The notes under the pieces: model-generated | What the model was told of the DNA's origin: nothing | The model's input: the letters and a program-made list of their open reading frames with translations, nothing else | Databases searched by the model: none | Assembly: GCA_016650295.1 (NCBI GenBank) | Contig: JAENWA010000072.1 | Span: 1 to 35,994 of the forward strand | Origin: Desulfuromonadales bacterium | Lineage (GTDB): Bacteria; Desulfobacterota; Desulfuromonadia; Geobacterales; Pseudopelobacteraceae | DNA: 35,994 nt | Direction: 5' to 3' | Shown here: piece after piece, positions 23,566 to 32,081 of the stretch | Position numbering within the stretch: position 1 is the stretch's first letter | Layout of the letters: every line of letters starts with the position of its first letter | Made by a program: the position numbers and the translations under genes

Positions 23566-26500
23566 TTACTTTTTCATATTGATCATCTCGTAATGTTTGA
23601 AAGCTCCCCGAATGTCCGCCCGCATCAGATCGTCATCCCACGGCTTGAATAAGAATTTTGAGATGGCACCGTGGTTGATGGCATCGCTCAGCGAGTCCAT
23701 ATCGGCCTTGCCGGAGAGCATGATGCGGACAATGCCGGGGTACATCTCCTTGACTCTGCTCAAAAACTCCGTACCGTTCATTCCGGGCATGCGCAGATCT
23801 GAAACCACGACTCCGATCCGGTTGGTGGCCAGCATCTCAAATCCTTCCACGGCGCTGCACGCGGTAAATATCTTGTAACCATCGCCATCCAGAATACGTT
23901 TCAACGCTGCAATAACATTCTCATCGTCGTCAACCAGCAACAGTGTCCTGTCCTGGCGCCCGTAGCCTTCCTCGGGTAATTCCAGTCGCCGGTTTTCACA
24001 CAGCATCTGTCCGAACTCCCCGGAAGGCACCGGCCGGCTGAACAGGAAACCCTGCATATCATCACAGGAATTGGAGCGAAGATAGCCCAGTTGTCCTTCC
24101 GTTTCAACCCCTTCGGCTATCACCCGGAGATTCATGCTGTGAGCCATGGCAATGATGGCCTTGGCTATTGCCGCGCTGTCGGGGTCAGTCGTAATTTCGC
24201 GTACAAAGGAGATGTCGATCTTTATTTTATCGAACGGAAAGCGCTTCAGGTAGCTCAGGCTGGAATATCCGGTGCCGAAATCATCCATTGCGAGCTGCAC
24301 CCCAAGTCCCTTCAGTTCTCCGAGGATTGTCGAAACCCGTTCCACATCGTGCATGACGAGGCTCTCAACGATCTCGATTTCCAGGAAGCGCGCCTCCAGG
24401 CTGGTATCTTGCAACACTTGGGAGACTCTTTCGACGAGGTTCTCCTGCCGGAACTGGCGGGGTGAGAGGTTGACCGCCACCACCAGCGGAGAGAACCCCG
24501 CATCCTGCCAAGCTCTGTTTTGCGCACAGGAAGTCCTCAACACCCATTCGCCGATGGGAACGATCAGCCCTGTTTCTTCCGCCAAGGGGATGAATCTGTC
24601 CGGCGGGACCAGCCCCAGTTCCGGGCTCTGCCAGCGGATGAGCGCCTCCATTCCGGTGATCCGGCCGGTGGCGAGGTCAACCTGCGGCTGGTAGTGGAGG
24701 ATCAACTCGTCCTTTTCCAGTGCCTGGCGCAGGTACTTTTCCATGGTCAAGCGCACGACGGCCTTGTCGTTCAACTCCGTGGTGTAAAACTGAAAGTTGT
24801 TGCGCCCGAGCTCCTTGGCACGGTACATGGCGGCATCGGCGTTCTTCAGCAGAGTCTGCACGTCCGCGCCGTCCTTTGGGTAGACACTGATGCCTGTACT
24901 GCATGTGATGACGAATTCGTCCTCGCCTGACTTGAAAGGCTGGCCAATGGCTTCCTGAATCCTTCTCGCCGCATCAACCGCGTCAGCGTCCTCTGTCAGG
25001 GTGGGGAGAATTATTACGAATTCATCGTCACCGTATCTCGCAACCGTGTCGATGGCACGGACGCACTGCTCAAGGCGCTCGGCCGTGGACTTCAGCAACT
25101 GGTCCCCAATTTCCTGACCGAGGCTGTCGTTGATGGATTTGAAATGATCGAGGTCAACGAACATGACTGCTGCCAGCTGGCGATAGCGGTCGGCATAGGA
25201 GAGCGTCTGAGCGAGGCGGTCAGCGAGGAGATTCCGGTTGGGAAGACCGGTCAGCCCATCGTGGTTGGACTGAAATTCCAACTGTTCCTCATACTGCTTG
25301 CGTTCGGTTATGTCGTTCAAAATACCCACGAAGTTGGTGACGCGGCCGCTTTTGTCCCGCACGGAAGAGAGGGAGAGTTCGTTCCAGAAGAGGCTCCCGT
25401 CCTTGCGGTAATTGCGCAGTACAGCGCTGCCTTCGCGCTGCTCACGCAGAGCAGCCCGGATGTCTGCCAGCCCCATCTGTTCGTTATCATCCCCTTCGAG
25501 AAATCTGGGGTTGCGTCCATACGCCTCCTCTGTACTGTAACCTGTCATACGCACAAAGGCGGGATTAACGTAGATGATCGGGTTGTCATCCGCATCAGAG
25601 TCGGTGATAATGATGCCATTGCTGCTCGATTCAACGGCCCGCTGGCTCAGCCGCAGGGCATCCTCGGCGCGCCGGCGCTCGATGCTGGAGCGCTGCGACA
25701 GTATGCCGTAGGAGAGGTCGTTGGCCAGTTCGGCAAACAGTTTGAGCTCTTCGGCGCCAAATTGTTCGGGTTCCGCTGAATGGACGTTCAAGGCGCCGTA
25801 AACCTCTCCACGATTCCCCTTCAAGGGCAGTGCGACGGAACCGGCACAGCCATGCGTTGACGCATCGTCGAGCCATGATTCGTAAGGCGGTTCCATGTGG
25901 CGGCCCTGATCATCGGTTGTAATAGAGGCGATTGCCTCGGCAACGGAACAACGAGCCGTCGAAAAACGGCGTCCGGCGGCTCCCGGACAGTCGTATTCAT
26001 GCGCGGCATGGGCCACGGGATATATTCCCCCTTCTTTCACATATCCCACCCATGCGAGACTGTAGCCGCCGACTCTGACGATTTCGCTGCAAATGCTGTT
26101 AAGGAGCTGAGGTTCGCTGGTGGCATGTACCAGGATCTCGTTGCATTCGCTAAAGAGCCGCAGGGAGCGGTTCGACCTCTTCAGCGCCTCTTCCGCCATC
26201 GCCCTCTCGACTATTTCTGCCTCCAGAGTCCTGTTGGCCTCCGCCAGCTCGGCTGTACGCTGTTCCTGCGCCAAATGCGCCAGATGCAACGCCTCGCGGG
26301 CCTGCTGCTTTTCAATAGCCCGCCTGATCTGGAGCATCAGCTGCTCCATTTCATACGGTTTGATCAGATAGGAAAAGGCTCCCCGGTTGGTTGCCTCGAT
26401 GGCCGATTCGAGGGTGGCGTTTCCCGTGAGGATGATCGCCTCCGTGGAGGGGTGCTCGGTCCTGACCCTTGCCAGCACGTCGAGACCCGGAATGTCGGGA

Positions 26501-26670
26501 AGCCCCAAATCGATGAGCACCAGGTTGACGGCCTTTTCACCCAGAAGGGCGAGCCCTTCTCCACCGTTCCCGGCCACCAGGGTTTCGTACCCCTTCACCC
26601 TGAGGATGTCGGCCAGGGTCTTCCTCAGACCCGGATCGTCATCAATGATCAGGATTGTTGTTTTGTCCAT
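23566..26670 (-). CDS. REC-GAF-PAS-GGDEF-EAL-REC c-di-GMP protein
   Basis: A 1034-residue cytoplasmic protein. Order: receiver (D54), coiled coil, GAF (about 175-330), PAS (about 345-465), GGDEF (about 480-640), EAL (about 650-900), second receiver (D959 in VSDLRMPGMNG). The GGDEF signature is GDDEF (548-552), which should weaken or abolish cyclase activity. The EAL motifs are intact (EALIRW 676-681, VNLSPRQ, DDFGTGYSS 797-805, AEGVET), so phosphodiesterase activity is expected. The PAS has a LOV-like GRNPRFLEG where the flavin-binding Cys would be Pro. The ATG at 26670 follows GGCGGG; the frame extends to 26733 without support. It lies 65 bases after the next gene, with which its first receiver is clearly paralogous. 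Confidence 0.9.
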   Translation of the reverse strand: MDKTTILIIDDDPGLRKTLADILRVKGYETLVAGNGGEGLALLGEKAVNLVLIDLGLPDIPGLDVLARVRTEHPSTEAIILTGNATLESAIEATNRGAFSYLIKPYEMEQLMLQIRRAIEKQQAREALHLAHLAQEQRTAELAEANRTLEAEIVERAMAEEALKRSNRSLRLFSECNEILVHATSEPQLLNSICSEIVRVGGYSLAWVGYVKEGGIYPVAHAAHEYDCPGAAGRRFSTARCSVAEAIASITTDDQGRHMEPPYESWLDDASTHGCAGSVALPLKGNRGEVYGALNVHSAEPEQFGAEELKLFAELANDLSYGILSQRSSIERRRAEDALRLSQRAVESSSNGIIITDSDADDNPIIYVNPAFVRMTGYSTEEAYGRNPRFLEGDDNEQMGLADIRAALREQREGSAVLRNYRKDGSLFWNELSLSSVRDKSGRVTNFVGILNDITERKQYEEQLEFQSNHDGLTGLPNRNLLADRLAQTLSYADRYRQLAAVMFVDLDHFKSINDSLGQEIGDQLLKSTAERLEQCVRAIDTVARYGDDEFVIILPTLTEDADAVDAARRIQEAIGQPFKSGEDEFVITCSTGISVYPKDGADVQTLLKNADAAMYRAKELGRNNFQFYTTELNDKAVVRLTMEKYLRQALEKDELILHYQPQVDLATGRITGMEALIRWQSPELGLVPPDRFIPLAEETGLIVPIGEWVLRTSCAQNRAWQDAGFSPLVVAVNLSPRQFRQENLVERVSQVLQDTSLEARFLEIEIVESLVMHDVERVSTILGELKGLGVQLAMDDFGTGYSSLSYLKRFPFDKIKIDISFVREITTDPDSAAIAKAIIAMAHSMNLRVIAEGVETEGQLGYLRSNSCDDMQGFLFSRPVPSGEFGQMLCENRRLELPEEGYGRQDRTLLLVDDDENVIAALKRILDGDGYKIFTACSAVEGFEMLATNRIGVVVSDLRMPGMNGTEFLSRVKEMYPGIVRIMLSGKADMDSLSDAINHGAISKFLFKPWDDDLMRADIRGAFKHYEMINMKK

Positions 26671-26735
26671 TGTCCCGCCTTTTTTGCTGTAAAGAAAACC
26701 ATGAAACGATCCTGATGATTGCATGTCACACAAAT

Positions 26736-28118
26736 TTACTGCTCGACCCTGTTCCTTCCGTTCTCCTTGGCCCGGTAGAGGGCCTCATCAGCCTTTTTGA
26801 TAAGGGTTTCCTTGTCCGGCATGTCATCCGTGTACGAGGCGACACCCAGGCTTATGGTAACGTCGGTCTCCGCTTGCACCGCCATCCTCAGCCTTTCGGC
26901 AACTTCGCACGCCATGATCAGGTCCGTCTCGGGGAGCAGGCAGAGGAATTCCTCCCCGCCGTACCTGAAGACAGAGTCGGCGGTCCTCAATTCCCTCTCC
27001 AAAACTTTCGCAAGACTGACCAGCAGCCGGTCCCCCCCCAGGTGACCTTGTGTGTCGTTGTACCTTTTGAAGTGGTCGATATCCAGCATGATGACCGACA
27101 GTTTCCCCTGGTATCTCTTGGCCGCTTCGAAATTCTTTTCCATCTGGATCTGAAGAAAACGCCTGTTGGCCAGGCCGGTGAGGGGGTCGTGGAGGGAAAA
27201 AGTTTTCGTCTCCTCGTAGAGCCTTGCATTGCTGATGGCGATACCTATCTGGTTTGCCAAGGAAGAGAGGAGCCTGAGCACCTGGTCGCTCACCTCGACA
27301 TCAGGCTGGACGTAGAGAGAGAGAATGCCGACGACCTTGTCGATCGCCTTCAGGGGGATGATGAGGCGCCCGTATGGGGCCATCTCGGGGTCGCATCGGG
27401 GATGTCGCCCATCCTCGATGAAGTTTCGCAAGAACGCGACCTCTCCAGTCGACGCGCAGGAGCCGCAGATGCACTCTCCCATGGAGATATCACTGCACGG
27501 TTTCAGCATCGTTTCGGAGAGGCTGAGGAAGGAGGCAAGACGAAACCCTCCCCCTTCGGCAAGAAAAATCGCACCCTTTATCTCGAATGGAAAGATTCCC
27601 GTTCCGGCAAGGGTCTGCAGGATTTGAGGGAGGAGTTTTTCCAGATCGATGGTACGGCTGATGACAAGTGAGACTTCATTGAGAGCCTTAAGTTCAACAT
27701 TCATCCTCTTCAGTTCGATATGATGCCGGATGATCTCCTCTTCAGCCAGCTGTTTCTCGATTGCGCGCCTGATGTGGTTGATGAGCTGGTCTATTTCATA
27801 CGGCTTGACCAGATAGGAGAAGGCCCCCCTGTTGGTAGCCTCAACGGCCGAATCGATGGTGGCCTGTCCGGTCAGGACTATTACCCCGGTCAGGGGGGAA
27901 TCGGCCTTGATCCTGTCCAGCACCTCCAGCCCGGGAATGCCCGGGAGGCCGAGGTCAAGCAGAATAAGGTTGACACTGTTCTCCAACAGGACGGCCAGAC
28001 CCTTTTCCCCGTCTTCGGCAGTCAGGGTTTCATACCCCTTTATCCTGATAATGTCGGCCAGGGTCTTTCTAAGATTCGGATCATCATCGATGATCAGGAT
28101 GCGAGGTCGCTCCATCAT
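26736..28118 (-). CDS. REC-GAF-GGDEF diguanylate cyclase
   Basis: A 460-residue response regulator predicted to make c-di-GMP. Receiver (D55 in LLDLGLPGIPG), coiled coil, GAF (about 150-300) with a Cys-rich loop (GECICGSCASTGE), then GGDEF domain with intact GGEEF (387-391). The start overlaps the upstream REC-REC stop as ATGA. The receiver is about as similar to that of the neighbouring 1034-residue protein as recent paralogues are (TLADIxRxKGYETL, EATNRGAFSYLxKPYE). A cyclase next to a probable phosphodiesterase, both with the same type of receiver, suggests opposing outputs from one kinase. Confidence 0.92.
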   Translation of the reverse strand: MMERPRILIIDDDPNLRKTLADIIRIKGYETLTAEDGEKGLAVLLENSVNLILLDLGLPGIPGLEVLDRIKADSPLTGVIVLTGQATIDSAVEATNRGAFSYLVKPYEIDQLINHIRRAIEKQLAEEEIIRHHIELKRMNVELKALNEVSLVISRTIDLEKLLPQILQTLAGTGIFPFEIKGAIFLAEGGGFRLASFLSLSETMLKPCSDISMGECICGSCASTGEVAFLRNFIEDGRHPRCDPEMAPYGRLIIPLKAIDKVVGILSLYVQPDVEVSDQVLRLLSSLANQIGIAISNARLYEETKTFSLHDPLTGLANRRFLQIQMEKNFEAAKRYQGKLSVIMLDIDHFKRYNDTQGHLGGDRLLVSLAKVLERELRTADSVFRYGGEEFLCLLPETDLIMACEVAERLRMAVQAETDVTISLGVASYTDDMPDKETLIKKADEALYRAKENGRNRVEQ

Positions 28119-28888
28119 ATCACCCCACTATAGTACGGTTCCCCCAGGAGTGCGTTGCGTTTGCGTCGGCTGATATCCTCGATGATCCTAATCAGATTGT
28201 CTATCTCGAACGGCTTATAGAGGCAGGAGTAGGCCCCCACCTTCATCCCCTGCTCGATGGAGGCCGACATGTCGTTCCGGTAACCGGTTACCAGCACCAC
28301 CGGTTTTCCGGGGTAGTGCGCGCGGACATCCTTGAGGACGTCCAGCCCGTCGGCAGTGCCGAGCTTGAGATCCAGGATGACGGCCAGCTGGTACTGCTGC
28401 TCCAAGTGGCCCAGCACCTTGGCCGGGTCCTCCTCGGTTTTCACATGGTAACCATTCGCCTGGAGGATGTCCTTGAGCGTCCTGGAGAAGGCCGGGTCGT
28501 CATCCACGATGAGAACACTTTCCTCTTTCCGTAATAGCGCGAGAAACGAGAGGATCTGCTGAAAGTCGATCGGCTTGGTGAGGACCGAAGCCGCCCCATG
28601 CAGCCTGGCCTCTTCAGCCTGTTCAAAGCTGGCGTTGGCGCTCATCATCACCACCGGGGTGCCGGAAGATACGCCCTTGATCATCTTCAGGGCATCGACA
28701 CCGTTAATTCCCGGCATCTTGATATCCATCAGCACGCAGTCGAACTCTTCCCCATTCACCATCTGCACGGCCTCTTCGCCGCTGTAGGCCGGCAGGGTCT
28801 CATACCCCTTGACCCGCAGGATGTCGCAGATGGTCTTGACCATCCGACGGTCGTCATCCACCACCAGAATCTTCGGCTTATCACTCAT
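28115..28888 (-). CDS. Tandem-receiver (REC-REC) response regulator
   Basis: A 257-residue protein of two CheY-like receivers: D55 (VLMDIKMPGING) and D173 (VILDLKLGTADG), each with acidic pocket (VDDD) and conserved Lys. It has no output domain, so it probably shuttles phosphate or acts by protein contact. The ATG at 28888 follows AGGAG and overlaps the kinase stop (ATGA); a longer frame to 28942 intrudes into the kinase gene and is rejected. It is coupled to the downstream cyclase by a further ATGA overlap, giving a kinase, REC-REC, cyclase phosphorelay unit. Confidence 0.92.
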   Translation of the reverse strand: MSDKPKILVVDDDRRMVKTICDILRVKGYETLPAYSGEEAVQMVNGEEFDCVLMDIKMPGINGVDALKMIKGVSSGTPVVMMSANASFEQAEEARLHGAASVLTKPIDFQQILSFLALLRKEESVLIVDDDPAFSRTLKDILQANGYHVKTEEDPAKVLGHLEQQYQLAVILDLKLGTADGLDVLKDVRAHYPGKPVVLVTGYRNDMSASIEQGMKVGAYSCLYKPFEIDNLIRIIEDISRRKRNALLGEPYYSGVI

Positions 28889-30297
28889 ATTTTTCTCCTC
28901 TCTATCGGCAGCAGCACCGTAAAGGTCGTTCCCTTCCCCCATTCACTCTCCACCTCGATCCGCCCGCCGGTGGTCTCCACCAGGTTTTTGCAGACCACCA
29001 GCCCCAGCCCGATCCCCTTGACCTTGGTGGTAAAGAGCGGCTGAAAGAGCTTCTTCATGTTCTCCGGCGCTATCCCATAGCCGGTGTCGGTGACGGAGAT
29101 TTCAATGAAGCTGGTATCAGGGATCGGGAATCGGGGATCGGTTGTTGGTGCTTTTCCTGATCCCTGTTCCTTTAGGCCCGATGTTTGGGTCCCGGTCCCT
29201 AGTTCCTGGTTTCTGTTTCCTGTTCCCTGCGCACATCGTGCGCTGAGCCGCAGTGCACCGCCGTCGGGCATGGCCTGGACGGCGTTTGTGATAAAATTCG
29301 TAAGCACCTGTATCATCTGCGACGGGTCTACCCTGAGCAGGGGAAGGTCGTCCGGTATTTCGATTTGAAGATCGATATTTTCCGCAATCACGCACCGGCC
29401 CAGGCTTTCATCTGCAAGCTGACGGGCTGTCACCACTTTTGTCTGCGGAGCCTTCGTCCGGGCGAAATCGAGCAGGTCGGTGATGATCTTCAGGGAGTTG
29501 GCGATCTCGCTCTCGATTATTCCCAGGTATTCCATTACCGTCTCATCCGACTGCGCCAGGACCAGCTTCAGGAAGTAGACGGCGTTGCTCATCACCCCCA
29601 GGGGGTTTCGCAACTCGTGCCCGACGCTCCCGGAGAGCTGGCCGAGGATGGCAAGCTTTCCCTGGCGCACCAGTTCCTCTTGGGCCTCCAGGAGCTGCCG
29701 GGTCCTCTCCTCCACTTTTTGCTCCAGCTCCCCGTGCAACCGTCGAATCTCCTTTTCCGCCTCCCTGCGATCGGTTATGTCCTTGAATACCACAACCGCG
29801 CCTGTCAGCTTCCCGTCTTTCCAGATGGGAGTGCTGGTGTATTCGACGGGGAAGCTGGCGCCGTCCTTTTTCCAGAACACCTCGTTATCCACATGGTGCG
29901 TCGTACCTGTCTTGAAGGCCGCGTAGATCGGACATTCCTCTTTTGGATACGGGGTGCCGTCAGGCCTTGTATGGTGAAGTATCGCGTGCTGAAGTTTTCC
30001 GATGATATCCTCGGGTTCATACCCGATCATCCTTGTACCGGCAGGATTGGTGAAGGTTGTTTTCCCTTCCAGGTCCAGACCGTATATCCCTTCGCCCGCC
30101 GATTCGAGAATCATCCTGTTTTGGAGGAGAAGTTCTTTTATCTCCTCCTCGGCGCGGCTGCGTTCGGCGATTTCCCCGTACAGCTTGTCCGCCTGTTCGA
30201 CAACGCTGTTCTCGTAAACCTCGAGAAGCTGCTCCAGGGCGGCAATCCGCGAGTGGAGGATCTGAATGCCGGCTACGTCCTGTTTTTCTTCCGCCAT
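28885..30297 (-). CDS. PAS histidine kinase with repeat insertion in ATPase domain
   Basis: A 470-residue cytoplasmic kinase: coiled coil (about 10-60), PAS/PAC (about 60-180), coiled coil, HisKA with H227 (GSVGHELRNPLGVMSN), HATPase with N-box (TNFITNAVQAM), G1 DTGYG (404-408) and GIGLGLVV. Between the strand after the N-box and G1 lies a low-complexity insert of about 41 residues (357-397) encoded by a DNA repeat. The insert keeps frame and sits in a surface loop, so activity may survive. The ATG at 30297 follows GGAGGAAGG. It heads the ATGA-coupled relay with REC-REC and the cyclase. HisKA and HATPase are close to those of the kinases at 32082 and 35692. Confidence 0.9.
   Translation of the reverse strand: MAEEKQDVAGIQILHSRIAALEQLLEVYENSVVEQADKLYGEIAERSRAEEEIKELLLQNRMILESAGEGIYGLDLEGKTTFTNPAGTRMIGYEPEDIIGKLQHAILHHTRPDGTPYPKEECPIYAAFKTGTTHHVDNEVFWKKDGASFPVEYTSTPIWKDGKLTGAVVVFKDITDRREAEKEIRRLHGELEQKVEERTRQLLEAQEELVRQGKLAILGQLSGSVGHELRNPLGVMSNAVYFLKLVLAQSDETVMEYLGIIESEIANSLKIITDLLDFARTKAPQTKVVTARQLADESLGRCVIAENIDLQIEIPDDLPLLRVDPSQMIQVLTNFITNAVQAMPDGGALRLSARCAQGTGNRNQELGTGTQTSGLKEQGSGKAPTTDPRFPIPDTSFIEISVTDTGYGIAPENMKKLFQPLFTTKVKGIGLGLVVCKNLVETTGGRIEVESEWGKGTTFTVLLPIERRKI
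29107..29229 (-). repeat. In-frame repeat inside kinase gene, copy A
   Basis: About 123 bases of degenerate direct repeats (units like GGATCGGGAATCGG and TTCCTGTTCCCTG on the plus strand) encoding a Gly/Thr/Pro/Gln-rich segment (GTGTQTSGLKEQGSGK, then TTDPRFPIPD). It matches copies at 32313 and 35904. Confidence 0.85.
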
Positions 30298-30338
30298 GAT
30301 TTACCTTCCTCCCCTCGCCCTGAAAACAGGATAAGTGC

Positions 30339-30395
30339 GTTAACGAAGTCATTTTCTGCCAGAACAGCGCATAAAATAACTTCTGACTTACTAAC
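30339..30395. repeat. Dispersed palindromic repeat, copy 2
   Basis: GTTAACGAAGTCATTTTCTG begins a 22-base arm that matches the minus strand of the 2056-2111 element with one mismatch. The second arm (ATAAAATAACTTCTGAC) is an imperfect complement. It sits between the kinase and the 30423-31169 gene. Confidence 0.6.
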
Positions 30396-30422
30396 CCGGA
30401 GGGTGGGGGCATCTGTGTTGCT

Positions 30423-31169
30423 TCAGGAGAAAACCGCCCCATCGAAGGGGAGGACCGCCATCTTAACGCTCAGCGAAATTGTCTTGAAGAGATTTGCTGT
30501 TTCCCTCGAAACCGGGACCTTGAAAAACATGATAACCGCGAACATCTCCCCTGATGGGAGCAGGCCTCCGAATCCCAGGACGGAACGTATGCCGCAGGGG
30601 GTCACAAATTCCTGTTGTGCGGGGATGTAGGGGCTGCCGAGCGCTTCCGGCACATGGAAAACGTTGTATGTCTTCTGCTCCATGTCCAAAAGGAGTTCAG
30701 GTTCCGGCCGTAATACCATTCCCAGGGGGATTCCGAGCTGGGTAATAAGGTTGCTCACCATCGGCGCCTGATTCACCGCCTCCTCGCTTGGTAGGGGGAT
30801 CGCCTGGTGCCCTCGTGATATCTTTCTGCTGTTCCATTCAGTCTTGTCACCGGCCGTTGCCAGGAGAACCAGGCACTTCATGTCGGATGAAGGTGGCTCG
30901 CCACCCAGCAGTACCCGTGCAAAACCCTGAAGCTCAATGTCGAGATCGTGAAAGGGGTGGGTCTTGTAAAATCTGACCAGGGCGGCGGCCCGCTCCCCAT
31001 CCGCATCGACCAGGCCGTCATAGAAGTGCCGGACAATCCTGCCGGACGTCTCCTCCATGCTTGCGGAACCGTCGCCCATGGCACGCATGGCCTTACCGCT
31101 TTCGGACATCTCCCGAATGGTAAAATTTGTAATGTCATAGGTTGCCCGGTTGCAACTATTTTCACTCAT
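30423..31169 (-). CDS. Conserved-type signalling-associated protein, function unknown
   Basis: A 248-residue soluble protein beginning MSENSCNRATYDITNFTIRE. It has no transmembrane segment and no recognised catalytic motif. Its second half (PSEEAVNQAPMVSNLITQLG, FHVPEALGSPYIPAQQEF, RSVLGFGGLLPSGEMFAVI) looks like a compact sensory fold, perhaps GAF/PAS-like. Similar proteins, as I recall, accompany histidine kinases in other signalling-rich bacteria. The ATG at 31169 follows AGAGGA. It lies upstream of the kinase relay, with 125 bases between that include a dispersed repeat. A sensor or accessory input to the kinase is plausible; this is inference from position. Confidence 0.65.
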   Translation of the reverse strand: MSENSCNRATYDITNFTIREMSESGKAMRAMGDGSASMEETSGRIVRHFYDGLVDADGERAAALVRFYKTHPFHDLDIELQGFARVLLGGEPPSSDMKCLVLLATAGDKTEWNSRKISRGHQAIPLPSEEAVNQAPMVSNLITQLGIPLGMVLRPEPELLLDMEQKTYNVFHVPEALGSPYIPAQQEFVTPCGIRSVLGFGGLLPSGEMFAVIMFFKVPVSRETANLFKTISLSVKMAVLPFDGAVFS

Positions 31170-31238
31170 ATTTAGGTCCTCTCAACCGGCAGCACTCGGA
31201 AAGCAAATTCGAGTGTCAAACCGCTTTTTGTTTTGTCG

Positions 31239-31268
31239 TTGAGTTAGCAGCCCCATAATTGCTATATT
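31239..31268 (+). promoter_or_regulatory. Candidate sigma-70 promoter of the cupin-like gene
   Basis: TTGAGT (31239-31244), an 18-base spacer and TATATT (31263-31268) approximate TTGACA/TATAAT, about 60 bases before the ATG at 31328. Confidence 0.4.
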
Positions 31269-31327
31269 ATCGTAGAATCCGGGTGACGTATTGATCGGGC
31301 ACATCATGATGAAAAAGGAGAACAGCT

Positions 31328-32047
31328 ATGACCACACGATGGAATCTCGCGATTGCTGCCCGTGTTCTCGTTTCGGCTTGCGTACTTGCTGCAACGGTGT
31401 CGTATGCCCGGGCGCAAGAAGCGGTTGTGCCGGTAAATACCGAACCCAGACATCTGATAAAACTTGACTCTGCCAAGTATCGGGTTTACGACGTTCTGGT
31501 TGAGCCGGGTGAATCCACCCTGTTTCACACACATACGGCCGATATTTTCGCCATTTTGCTCACTCATGCAGAGGTGATAAATGAACCACTGGGAGGCCCG
31601 AAGGCCGAGATCCGCACACAGCCGGGCATCGTACTTTTCTCCGCATACTCTCCCTCCAGGCCGTTCGTCCACCGCATTTCTACGAAAGGTAACACCCCAT
31701 TCCGAAACATCACCATTGAGCTGTTGCAGAGCGGAGGTTCATCAAGCGCTGCTCAACTGTCTGAACAAACAGACCCGGCCCTCAAATTGGTGAGGGAGTC
31801 CCCGAGAGGAAAAGCCTACCGGCTGGACCTGGAACCGGGACAGTCCGCCAGGTTGTTGCCCGGCAGTACGGATCTGTTTGTTATATGTCTTTCCGATGGT
31901 CGCGTTGTCGATCAGCCGGAAAAGCAAACGCCCGTGAGTTGGGATTGCAAGGCCGGTGACTTCCGTTTGTTCGAGCATCCACAAAATCACCTGTTCAAGA
32001 ATGGGTCGACATCCCGCGCAGAGCTTGTAATTATAGGTATTAAGTAG
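31328..32047 (+). CDS. Periplasmic cupin-like protein
   Basis: A 239-residue exported protein: signal peptide (LAIAARVLVSACVLAATVSY, ending ARAQ, cleavage near residue 30), then two similar halves, each with a cupin-type pattern (YRVYDVLVEPGESTLFHTHT; YRLDLEPGQSARLLPGSTD). The first half has the metal-binding-type HTHT with a following Glu-rich strand; the second lacks the histidines. The ATG at 31328 follows AAGGAG. It is the only plus-strand gene among the minus-strand signalling genes and is probably monocistronic. Role unknown; a small-molecule binding or oxygenase/isomerase-like activity cannot be separated by sequence. Confidence 0.75.
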   Translation: MTTRWNLAIAARVLVSACVLAATVSYARAQEAVVPVNTEPRHLIKLDSAKYRVYDVLVEPGESTLFHTHTADIFAILLTHAEVINEPLGGPKAEIRTQPGIVLFSAYSPSRPFVHRISTKGNTPFRNITIELLQSGGSSSAAQLSEQTDPALKLVRESPRGKAYRLDLEPGQSARLLPGSTDLFVICLSDGRVVDQPEKQTPVSWDCKAGDFRLFEHPQNHLFKNGSTSRAELVIIGIK

Positions 32048-32081
32048 TTATTAATACAACGCACCCGTTTTTATTGAAAGT

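Noticed and set aside
26655-27671. 338-codon plus-strand frame over the REC-GAF-GGDEF gene
   Set aside because: Antisense to a gene with intact GGEEF and receiver motifs; no independent support.
29107-29229. Frameshift or pseudogene in the kinase ATPase domain
   Set aside because: The insert stays in frame and G1/G2 motifs resume normally; two other kinases have the same insertion.
29365-30630. 421-codon plus-strand frame over the 28885 kinase
   Set aside because: Antisense shadow; the composition mirrors the kinase codons and it crosses the intergenic repeat.
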